64,000 bases of DNA, taken from contig OU015532.1 in assembly GCA_907165065.1 (NCBI GenBank), positions 40,836,839 through 40,900,838 on the forward strand, written 5' to 3'. Positions 1 to 12,300 of this stretch are shown in pieces. This DNA is from Caprimulgus europaeus (lineage: Eukaryota > Chordata > Aves > Caprimulgiformes > Caprimulgidae). Numbering within the stretch: the first letter of the stretch is position 1; the number at the start of each line of letters is the position of its first letter. Both the position numbers and the translations under genes were made by a program. The notes beneath the pieces were generated by a model, which saw nothing but the letters and a program-made list of their open reading frames with translations, ran no database searches and was not told the origin of the DNA.

Positions 1-169
1 AATGTATATTCCTGAATAGTCAATTTAGAGTGCAACTGCAGAATTTCTATTTTACTTTTACCTTTGCTTTCTTTCTTGAACTTCTTTCCCAAATTCCCTT
101 AGCTAGAATTAAATGTCTGTATCATCCTACATTTGTTAAACCTTATATAACCTACTTATTTTATTCCAG

Positions 170-301
170 AATATTCTGGAGCTGAAAGTTTGTGATGAGG
201 ACAATGTAACTCAAGATGACCATCTCCTCACTGTATTTTTTGACGTCTCCAAAATCCAGCTTGGAGAAAACATTCAGCTGTCTTTCCAGCTGAATCCAAA
301 G
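170..301 (+). CDS. PLA2G4E: Gene A exon 4 (C2 domain, second half)
   Basis: Encodes 44 residues beginning [11 protein letters not shown], phase 0 at both ends. The Asp after KVC and the later DDH pair match calcium-binding loop 3 of group IV C2 domains. Acceptor is TTATTCCAG and donor GTAAGG. It is exactly as long as gene B exon 4 (132 bp). Confidence 0.9.
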
Positions 302-3300
302 GTAAGGATAAAATTCAAGGACAAAGCTAAGGGGATGTGGCTAGATGAGAATGTGGTTATCATCTCATCTTTCCTCTCATGTGTCCCATAGACAAGCCTT
401 CCTTACTGTCCATTTAACCACTTGAGTATGTCCAGGGGTTGATAGCCAGTGTTGCTTCTGTAATTACTGCAAATTTTGAGTGCTGCTTCTAGAGACAGAG
501 TTGGCCAACATTACTGGGCTTTATTTTCTGGCTGCTGTCCTTGATGTCAAAATATCAAGAGTTTACTCCAACAGTTTTGGGTGTCCCTTTGCAGTTGGAG
601 CTGGTGGTTCCAAGCTGTGCATTATGTTCTACTAATATAAAAGTAGTGATCTGCAGTCATAAGCTGCAAAGTAAATTTTCATACGTGAGTTTTTCAGCCG
701 GTCGTGATTTCACAAGGTTGAAACAACTTTATACTGAAGGATGGTGTTTAGGCCTAGAAATATTTTACCTCAGTGAGTGCTGATTTGATTTGATACCTGT
801 TTTGGAAATGCTGGCTCTCTGTGCTGTTTTCCTTAGTGCTCACACTAGGGGCCAACAAAATAATGGCAGTTGCATCAAAACCTGCAAGGAAGAAGGATAT
901 CTCAGGGGGAAAGAATTACAAAAGACAAAGATGAAGATAGAGCATGCAAAGAGTCTACATGTGCAGACTCCACCAAACCAAAGCACATCCTCCAGAACAC
1001 CCTGGATTTCATACACCGAAGTGTGCCACCCTGTTACTGTGCCACCAGGCCCATCTGCATAGGCTGTGGGTGAGGGCTGGGATAGAGGCAGGTTGATTTG
1101 GATGCACCAGAGAAATCCAGTCTTATGCTGATGATCAGTGGGTAGTGCTGAGGGCTTGTGGGGAGAGGATGGGAAAGGGGAATTGCAGGTGGCCTGTGAA
1201 ACAGTGAAGGGTGAACCTATGACTACAGAAAGAGGAGCAACCACCAAGAGACCCTGCAGTATGTATCACATTTGGCTTGCAAGGTCTAAAGTAGGAGTCT
1301 GCTAAAATAATGGATATGACGTTAGAAGTCTGTGACACTGGAAGTACAGCAGATACAACATGAAGAAAATTAAATCTGTTGCATGTGCAGTAACAAAAGG
1401 GGGATGCTGACTTATAGAGTCCCCTGAAGAGCAAAAATTCTTGTAGGGTATTTCTTTTCACAGGAGAATCAACCTGCAGTGACTGTATGCATTTTCTTTT
1501 ACAGGGAAAAGAGGAGCTGGAGGTTGAATTCACAATGGAGAGCAGGTGCGTATCGTCAAGTAGGTGATCGATAGAAATGTAAGCCAGAGACAAAGTGTTA
1601 CTGACACAAAACACCAGTTGGTACGTGCAACCCCCTAGTACTGTCACCACCCACGTGAGGCAGAGGGGAACTTTAGGTGTTCAGGAAATGCTTGTATAGG
1701 GCATTTAAATGGAAAAGGGGTGTGTGACAGTGCGTGGTGTGTGTGCATTTACACTGGGCATTCAGACACATGGAGAAGCCAACACAGTTGCTGATGGGAA
1801 CGTAGAGATGTCCCTGATGGCTGCTGCTCACGAGGCTGCAAGGGGCATTCTGCATAGGAGGAGGCTTTAAATTTTGAATCCCTCTTGCTACTTGCTGTGG
1901 GATCCCAGATATTTGCTTTTTCTTAAGAACATGGGAAAACTGATACTTGGAATTTGTTTTAGTTATAGGAATAGATAATTTTTTTTTTTTTTTTTTACTA
2001 TGTTTCTATATTGGCTGCACAGCTAATGGAGAGAATGGACATGTAAATCAGTCCTAGTGCTGCTAGTTGATTTTTAAGGTAAATGGTAATATTTTTTCCT
2101 TTTTTATTATGGCACGTTGGATAAATTCATCAGCTTTTCAGCTCTGATTCCCCAGGTTTGAACTGAGCAATATGGGGTAATACTGTAATTATGCCATCCC
2201 TGTGTAAATTTACTTCAGTGTATCACAAAACGATCCTATCTGATGCAGTGAGGAGCTCCTCCATTCAGCAGATCTCTGTAAATAAAGTTCAGACTCAAGT
2301 CTGTGGGAGACAAATTGGACTGAATGTCCAACAAGAATTTCTGATGCTGTTTACCCATGCTGCCTGCCCAAAGACAGACTATAAAGTTAAAGATAATTAA
2401 ATAATGATTAAAGAAGAGTTAAAAACCAAACAAACTGAAAAAAGAAAGTGCTGGTTTTGAACTGATTGTTTTCCATTTCTTTTTTCTTTTAGTCCGGATC
2501 CTCCTGAAAACATTATTACTAATGGAGTTTTAGTGGTAATTTTTATTTCATAATCCTTCCCCTGCCAGGTAATGATGTTTATTGAAAAGCTAGTATTAAA
2601 GGTACTGGGCAATTGCTCCATACGGTGGCATGAAGGCATCAACCAAGATGCAGGCTAAAGCTGCTGTTGGCATTGGCTTTCCTGCTCCATCCTCACTGGT
2701 GACGCAGGCTGGGAGAGGATGCAGCTGCAAAAGCTGTGAGCTGCCACCAGCGCCTGCCTCTGCCCAAACCAAGCTGGGCTGGGGAAGATGACATCCCTCC
2801 ATCTACCTGGGGAGCGCTAGGCTAAGCATCCTGCCCAGGGAGCCTCCCTGCAGCCGGTCTTCCCCCAGAACCTTGTAGGTCTGTTCTTCCAGGGGGGAGC
2901 AGGCAAATCTATTTTCTCATCTCTACTCAATCTGTCATTTCTCATGTAGAAACCCAATGTAATCTCCCTAGACTTGGTAGGGAGATTACAGGCTGGCACC
3001 ATCTCTCCCCCAAGGTGCATGCTCCAAGCCCCCATGTCCCGCACATGCCCGAGGGACCGGCCAAGGCAGAGCTCTGCTGACAAAAACCATCTTTTTCTCT
3101 TTCCCTGATTTTCTCTTACAGTCCCGTGAAGTTTCCTGCTTGGATGTGCAGGTGAATGGTGGGAGACTGAGGAAGGACAGTACCGGTGAGCCTTTTGCTG
3201 ACTTACAGAGCAAATCAAGATGCCACTTTATGGCAAATGCCCTCAGTGTTTTTCACTTGAACACCCGGGTTTAGAGTTATTTAAGATGCAAGACAAAATC

Positions 3301-6300
3301 TCACTGAAGTCTGTGGAGGGGGCTGCAGTTGGTCAAATATATACAGATTTTTACAGAATGTGAAGTGAGGAGGACCTGGTCTGTTTTTTTCCACAAAATA
3401 CTTTCCTCTATAACAACTTCTTGTTAGGTGCTTGTAATTTTCCAAAATATTTGTACAGGGAAATGAAATTTTTTTTTTGAGTTCTAAACTAGAGCTAACT
3501 CCTGCTGTTTCTGGATTCAGAGATGAAGAAAATGAGCAGAATGAAGACTGGGCCTCTTATCAATTTATCTTCTTAAAATTTCTTTAGGCGTAACAATATA
3601 AAACAAGCCACTAGGTGAAACACAGGAGATGCTATATTACCAAAGATATTTGTTGCACATTTTAAGCAGCGCATCACTACCATGCTGCATCCGTGCTTGT
3701 GGACTTGTGTATCTCCTATGCAATTTGTAAATCATTTCACTCTGACATCTCCTGACAGCCCTAATCCAGCAAATCGCTTAAGCACATGGATGATCCAGTT
3801 GAGCTCAATTGTCACAGTGAAGAAGTTTACTAGATGTGTTTGAAAATGCTTGAGTGGGATAATTATTTTGAAGGCATATCTGAATCTTATTACATGAAGG
3901 TCAAAACCCACCAGACAGTGTTTTTGTAAATGCTAGAAATTATTTCAAAAGAAATATTGCAGGTTGAAGTAAATGGAAACATGATAGATGGACTAAGATT
4001 TTACTGTTTCCAAAGAGAACTGTGCTTTGCTACAGAAAAACCTCAACACAAATCCAAACCCCAAAACCTTCCCAAAGTCTGAATTTTTCAAAATACCTTA
4101 TTATACCAGAATAATGTTTTAGTGCCACATGCTCTCTTATTGCTAAGATACTTCAAGAATTTCAGCCTTTCAGGAGAGAGCACTTTTTTCCCTCCAAAAT
4201 TATTATCAGCTGTGAATCATTATCTAATGAATAGAGCAGTAGTCTAAACAATCACAGTATATATGGAAGTGCAGTGCTACTATAGTTACTATATGGTACG
4301 TTCTGTACACAAGCTCTAAAGCTGAAACCCAAAGGCTCAGAAAAGTGAATCTATTTATATATCTTATAATTTGGGTATCAAGATTAAGTCATTACTTAAG
4401 AAAAAACATATATTTAATCACTGTGCAAACAAATTATCCACATTTTTTTTGAAGAACTTAACCTTGAAATTCTTTTGCTTCAGAGAGAAAGTTTGCATTA
4501 ACTGTGGACGGGTCGTATGAAGGAACTCAGACCCACACGCTGAGCTCCTGCCTCTGCCCAACCTCACCAGCCAGGTTCCACTACATCAAATATAATCAGT
4601 CGGCACTCACCGTGGCTCTACCGCGGCGGAGGCAGCTTAGCCGGGTATGTGATCGCTGCTAATGTGTAGCTGGCTCTTTGCTGTGTATTTCTTTCGGGTT
4701 ATCTAAGTCCTGACTGTGTGTGCAGGTCTGTGTATGCAGGGAATTGGTAAGTGCAGTAAGAATTTAGTAAGTGAGGCAGGGCAGACTGATTTTACCTCTT
4801 TTTTTTTTCTCCCTTTTTGTATCATAGTTAACTACCATTTTTTTTTTTTTTTACCTTTTTTCCAGTCTATATCAAGTCAAAATGAAAGGGATATGAATGA
4901 GTCTGTGGTTCTACCTCTGAACTCACTTCCTATACAAGAGAAAATAACAATAACAGAGGTGAGAAAAAGTCTCTAGTAACTAAAAACCAGCCCAACACAT
5001 GTTCAGTTTGGTGGGTGATGAGTCTAACAGTTCAGTGATTCAGTTCCTGTCAGACACAATGCATACTACAGTGTAAGGTGTGAGTTACAGTCACACTGCA
5101 ACTATACAATATTTATATTTTTAAATTTTGTTCTGCGTGTCGTTCCAGGCATGCTGTTCAACCCTGTTCTGAGTTTAGAATAATTTCGTCAGGACATATC
5201 TAATATGTTCATCATCATAGTATGCGAGCTAACAGGAATAGATATCACAATGAAGACTTATATTTGCAAAGGGAAAGCCTGAAGGTAAAACAAGAGAACA
5301 TCCATATGCCTGTGGTTCAGATGACCAACTTTCAATGACCTTCCTAAAAAATGAAGGTTAAACTAGGTGTTCAGCTGTGAAAAGCTAAAGGGCCCTAAGC
5401 CCACCTGGTTTGGGTGATTAATCTACTTGAATTGAACCCAGAGTTTACCGGAGCTCGTTGTCTCTCAGACCATTGCTGGCCAGGTGCTGCACCTGTGTTG
5501 TGGACTGTGAGGATAATGAAACTCAGTCCGTAGATGGAGTGGGGGAGGAAGGTGCAGGATTAACGACCTGAGCATGCTTACACTGTTTGTATTGCGATTT
5601 TCAGGACAGGACAATTGAATTGTACACAAAGGCAAGTGAATGGTAAGTGAGTCTCCAGCAAGACCTGTTCCTGTAACTGGGAGACATACACACCTATGCA
5701 AAGCTCATTTGAAATCAGGAGGGGTCCATGCAGGCTCAGCTGTAAGCAGAGGTGTGTTCATCTTTGGGTTCCAGGCTTTTGTTTGCCAGATTCCCTTTTT
5801 CAGTGATGGAGAATTAAATTATGGGTCCTCTTTCCTCCAAATTTACAAGCTGTTAGTGCAGCTCAGTAAGTAGGTCTCAATTTGTGTGCACTAATTATGC
5901 CCAAAGATGGAGAGAGCAGCTCCACAAAGAAATCCTATTTCTGTATTACACAAACGAAATGACACCAAGGCATGGTAGCTGTTTCCCTAATCAACTGCAG
6001 TGCCTGTTGGCATTGGTTATCTAGTTACGGCCACATCTGGCAGGCACTACTGAAACTTGAAAAATGAATTATATGAACAAATTAAACTAGAAGTCTTACC
6101 ATACCAGGACAGTATGTCATGTTGTGCTCTGCCTTACCATTTGCATTCTTGTTAGCAGCTCCAGCAATTAGCAGAAGCCTGTCTATGGTGTTGCTCTTCC
6201 TGATGTATCATTACATTGTACTGTCCACAGACTGGTCTGTAAACACAAGCATAGCTGGAGTTGACTGCAGTGAATAATAATATAACAATTTGTGCCCTGG

Positions 6301-9300
6301 TCTCAGGACTCAGGGTCTGTGTTTCAGGCCCAGAAACCTAGATGCCCGCCTGGGGTTCGACCTGTGCACAGACGAACAGAATTTCCTGCAAAACCGGAGG
6401 AAGGTGGTTGCTGCTGCGCTGAAGGATGTTCTTCATCTGGAGCAAGATCTGCAAGAGCATGAGGTAACCAGGAAAGGCACCACTTGGGGATTTTTCTATC
6501 TCCTTTCCTTCAAGTCTGGAGATGAAGAGTTATTTCTCACCTCCATCCAGATGAAGAGTGAGGACCTCTGTCAGCAGCTCGTCCTCCAGGGAACTGTTTG
6601 CAGCCAGGGTGATCTTAGCTGGAGAGCTCAACTTTGCTCTGTCTGGATGAGCAAAGTCTCTGTTTCCACTTGGCTTTCAAATGAATCACTCAAAGGAGCT
6701 TCAAACCAATGAATTTCGTCTATGTTTCTTAAAAATCCTTCCTGAAGTGCCAAGATCTTCTAGTATGTCCAACAACTTGTATTATTTAGAATTTGGAGAG
6801 CAATGTTGCTTTATCTCTAATATATGTGTTTTATTTTACTGATGTCAGGATGTTGCTTTTGGATGTCTGTCATCTTTTGACATGGATGTACCTTAATGCC
6901 ACTTTTCTACCTGTGTTTTTTGCCTTTTTTTTTTTTTTTTTTTGTGTGTGTTGAACAGGTGCCAATAGTTGCTGTGACCACAGCAGGATGTGGGATAAGA
7001 GCACTCACTGCCATGTATGGCAGCATGTTGGGTCTTCAAAAGTTGCGTGTTCTGGATTGCATTTCATACATCAGTGGCTCATCTGGCACAACATGGTGAG
7101 GAGTCATTTTGATACTGTTGTTTGGATCATGTTGTGTTAAGCACAACTCATGCTTTGTCTGGGGTTTTTGATCTTGGTGAAGGTAAAGATGTCTATGGAG
7201 TTATTGTTTCCATCTTTGTTCTACGAATGCCAGGCTCACCCATGAAAGGCTTATTGTGCATTATACATTTGGTGTCCTAACCAAAAAAGGAGACTTTATT
7301 GGATGTACAAACACCCTTAATCCTATGCAAAATGATCCTTTATTGTTATTTACTGTTGAACAGAGACAGCACAGGCAGCTGGTGTATCTGCTTGTGCTAG
7401 ATCCCAGATTAAGTGAGTTTTGACTGATTGCCTTTAGGCTTGCATTTCTGCTCAAACAGGAGAGTAGCTTAAAGATAAAACAGTAAGTGCCTACAGCTCT
7501 GCAAAATATATCCTCTGAGTTTCAAAAATGCTTTCTTCACATCTTTCCACTTTCCGTCATGTTTCCTGCCTGCAGGACAATGACAAAACTGTATGAAGAT
7601 GCTGACTGGTCACGTAAGGATCTTGGAGAAGTAATTATCGAAGCTCGGAAGCAAGCAGCCAAGTGCAAGATGGGTGCTTTTTGCTTGAGAAGTCTGAGGA
7701 ATTATTATAGAGAGCTGAGCCAAAGGACCCAAGCAGGACATAAAACATCTTTTATTGACCTGTGGGGGCTCATGATTGAATCCATGTTAAATGATGGGGT
7801 AATGTCTCTACATCTTTTTTCTCATAAAGTTGGTGACTTGATCTTTATGACCATTATAAGACACTATATTTGGTATGTAGGCAGAACACCACTTATTTAT
7901 ATTAATAACTTGGAGACATAGCATATGTCTACATGGGAGCTTCAAGTGTGCTTGAATGTAACACTCAAATGCTCAGACTAGCTCTAAAGTAACCAGCATG
8001 CTAATTAACATTGTAGCTGTCCAAGAAATTTTTTAAGTTCTTAGGTGTTTTTCCTGGTCCCATGCTTTCATGTCTTCGCTGCTGCAGTATTTACATGAGC
8101 TGCAGTCATACCTTGAATGTACTGCAGATGTACCCCATATGCAGTTTCTACACTTCTCATTGGCACCTACCAATAGGGCGAGAGGCAGCGGGCATAAACT
8201 GCAGCATAGGAAGTTCCACCTGAAAAAAATCCTTCTTTACTGGGAGGGTGACCAAGCACTGGGACAGGCTGCCCAGAGAGGTTGTGGAATCTCCGTCCCT
8301 GGAGATATTAAAAAACTATCTGAACAAAATCCTGGTTCATGTGCTCTAGGAGCCCCTGTTTGAGCAGGGTGGTTGGACTAGATGACCTTCAGAGGTCCTT
8401 TCCAACCTCAACCATTCTGTGATTTAGTGATGAGAAAGTATATAGATCCAGAGCTCCTGAGACATCTTAGCTACAGAAACTGATTTTTCAGGTGCCTTTC
8501 AGCTACTTTGGATTTGATCTCTCAGGACCTCCTGTTCCTAAGTTTTTTGTAATGACACAAGCAAAACTTTCCATGTAAACCAGGAAACTGATGGTAGCTG
8601 GAGAAAAAACTCTTTTATTTTAAAATCTTGTAAACATGGTTTATATTTTGTCTAGGTGAAACAGATAAAATGAAATACTCTCATTTCATGTCATATTTCA
8701 CATTGTAATTCTAGCCTCAGTGCTGCATAGCAAAATTTGCTAGAATTTAATTTTACTGAAACCTCTATTTTATGTGTAAGTTGTTAGTATTGGACAGCTC
8801 AAGGATTTTTCCTCTGTGGATGTTAACTTCCTATATGGTTTAAAAAAAAATTATTGACTAGAATGGTCATTAACATGCTGCCTTGAAGAGCTCGTATATT
8901 TAACAGATGAAGTATGTGATAACAGCTGAATTACCCAGATCTTCCTTATTTTTTCACTTAGATTTAACAATGCAAAGTTAGAATGGCTTGAGAAGCAACT
9001 CATTACTGTCGTACACACAATGTAGAGCATAGCTGATTATTTTAATGACAATTATTCCCGTTCCCACAATTTGATTGCCCTCTTATTTAAGCACATGGAA
9101 GTAAATTTATGAGGAAATTCAGGAAAATTATATATTGTATTCAGACTTTATAAGCTGATATCTTTAAGGAACTGATTATCAGCTAACTGCTTTTTTGTCT
9201 GTCTATCTGTTTGTTTGTTTGTTTTCCAAATCCAGAAATGCCACCACAGACTTTCTGATCAACGTCGGGCAGTGAATCAGGGTCAGAACCCGCTGCCCAT

Positions 9301-12300
9301 CTACCTTGCCCTCAATGTCAAGGACAAAGTTGCCACCAAAGATTTCAGAGGTAATGTTTCAATTCTGGACAAGAGTTATATTTTCACAATGGGAGATACA
9401 GCGTGGGGATACTGTAAATAGTGATGAATTGTTTTAAATTCTCACTCCAAGCCAAGAGAAGTCCTGTTCAGACCTCTAAAGAGTAACTGGGCAGCCACAG
9501 GAGAGACAGCAACAGTTCAGTATTTTGTAAGACCTCCTGGCATATGTGTGTGTATGCAGACATTCACTTCAGACTAATAACACAACATAGACTGGTGGCA
9601 CTGTCTCAGGAATGCTATGAATTGTTAAAGAAAGTGTTTCACTGGAGCTTTAGGTTTGATTAGTGTATTATTTTTCATGATTGGCTAAAGGCAATAAAAG
9701 CAATATAAATCAATCTGCATTCTAGTTCACCTTCCATGAGAAAACTTTCCACTTGCTAGGTAAAAAGAAATAAAGATTTAAATCTTTCTTTTGTCTTGAC
9801 ATTTTTCTTTCACAAACCTGTAGACAGTGCGATAGCCGGTTTGGCGGCAGCTGCCAGCAGGGTTTGCTCAGACTATGTGCTAAGGCAGCTTACCCATGAG
9901 GGCTGACGCCTGAAAGGTTTAGTCCATGTCTGGTGACTTGACCATTTTTAGTAGTGGAGCTAACATTGTTGGTGTGTGTGTTGACAGAGTGGGTGGAGTT
10001 CACACCCTATGAGGTGGGCTTCCTGAAGTATGGCGCCTTCATTCGTGCGGAGGATTTTGGCAGTCAGTTCTTCATGGGTCGCTTGATGAAGAAGCTCCCC
10101 GAGTCCCGGATCTGCTTCATGCAAGGTGACTCACCAGCCTGGGGGAGAGACAAGATTTTAATACAAACAGTAATGATTCTGGAAATTAGTCCCCAGAAAC
10201 CTGTTGTTCTGCATGTGGCAGCCAAGGTACTGGGTCAATCATCTGAAATTCAGCATGTCTCCTGAGACACGCCCAACTACCCTTTCTAGCAAAGGTAGTT
10301 TTATCATTTGAACTAAGATATATGAAACTAAAATGGCAAATCAGTCGTTATGTACCTTTGTGAGTCCTTTTGAAACATCATTGTTTCCTGTAGCTTGCTA
10401 AACACTTTGAAAGTTGGAAATCTATGACACTTTATGGAAGTTGAAGGAAATGTTGAGAAGAAATAATAAGGCAAGGAAGGAGCTGGCTGAAAATATTTCT
10501 TTGTCAAATGAAAAAGGAAATGAAAATAGGAAAATCACAGTGTATAATTTCTCAAAAAAAAAAAAAAGTTCCAGGTAAAACGTGGTGGAAGGGAAAACAC
10601 TTTGAAATTTCTTCGGAAATAAGTTTGCCTTCTGCAATAGATATCTGGACTTATGTAAAAATTGATAGAAATACAAGTTAGAGAAGAGATGTGGAAGGAG
10701 CAAAATAAGCTTTTAAAATAACCTCCTCGAGTTTTCCTCAGCACTGCTTATTATACCTTTCCCACTTCCTAGGAATGTGGAGTAGTATCTTCTCCAAAAA
10801 CCTCTTGGATGCTTGGCATGCAGCTGACAATTCAGAGGACTTCTGGCACAGGTGGACCCAAGACAAAGTGACTGAAATAGGTAAATCTCAAGTACCCTTT
10901 GACTTCTGGCCTCCCTTCCCCAGGCCCCTCTGACTGGATAAATGTACTGATATTTCTCATTCTTTGAGGTTTTCCTGTCATCCTGGTGCTCTCAGCCTCA
11001 GGTTATGGAAGGCACCAGGAAAATCAAGTTATTTGATTTTACTGAATAGCCAGCGCTTTGTTTAAATAGTGGGATTGTTATTAGAACGAAAGACAACATC
11101 AGCTAGACCTTGATGGAAAAGACATAGGGATGGATACACAAAGTGATCCCTAAAGTTTGTGTTTGAAAGGGTTGGAAAGAAGAACTTCTGTGAAAACCTT
11201 GTGGCAACCATTTGTTAGCCAAACAGAAGTGTGAGTGTTTCCTTTCCAATATTTGTTCACTCTCTACAGCACATCCCTCCTTCAAAATCTGACTGATCTG
11301 AAAGATTTAGTAGAGGTCAAAGAATGTTAACGTAGTGGAGCTCTATCACACCAGCTGAAAGAGGCAACTCCATGTTGAAAGGTTATTCCTTGGAAATACT
11401 CATGTGCATCTTGATGTTAAAATTCAAGCAAAGCCAGTAATTTTGTAGTGAACGGAATGGGACACATTTCTGTAGACTATGTTTTTGGGAAAAAACCTCC
11501 AAACTCTTCTATTTCGGTTTACATAAATAATTTGGAAATTTATATTTAATTCAGGTGGCCACACCCAAACCAAATTCAACAAACTGTTTTTTTCAAAAGT
11601 AAAAATATTAAGTTTAAAAAGAAAATGTTCAAATTTTTCTATTCTTTTCAAAATAGTCTTTGAATTTAATATTTAACCTACGTGGAATCAGTAAAGAAGT
11701 AATCCCCTCAAAGCATAAATAAAATTATTTTCCTTGGTTTTTTGTTTGCTTGGAAAAATGATGTGTACTGAAATTATGTTGTTTTATGAGAAAAATGCTA
11801 CTTTAGTCAGACATAGACAGTCAGGGTTTAGAAAACAAAAGTTTATATTTTTGTCAAGAAATGAGCTAGAACTCATAGCAGACCATAGGGAAAAATAAAG
11901 CAATGCCGAGAGCTGCGAACACATGATTAACTCTTGGCACAGAAGTGTTGCCAACCCATACTCCTCTTTGCTCCTAGCTTCTTCTTAATTGTGGTTATAA
12001 TTCAATTGCATGTCACCTATGCCATGTGTCTCTAGAGGAACAACCAGACTTGCCTGAAAAGCCATACGAGATGGCTACATCCATGTTCACTCCTACGAGC
12101 GGTCTCTCCACGGCTCTGCGAGATATTCTGACGGACCGCCCTGCTGTCTCCAAGTACCACAACTTCCTGAGGGGCTTCCAGATGCACAATGAGTACATCC
12201 AGCAGGAACATTTCACAAAATGGAAAGGTATGAACAGCACTTCTGCCTATGTGTCTCAGTGGTCAGCACAGAGGCTGGGATTTAGCAAGGGACTTTTGTA

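Noticed and set aside
1-169. Exon 3 of gene A in the first bases of the window
   Set aside because: No SQTDC-like or PVWNE-like coding sequence is present; only intron with the exon 4 acceptor.
1135-1650. 171-codon minus-strand ORF
   Set aside because: It overlaps gene A exon 5 on the other strand, shows no recognisable family and no splice or start context; treated as chance.
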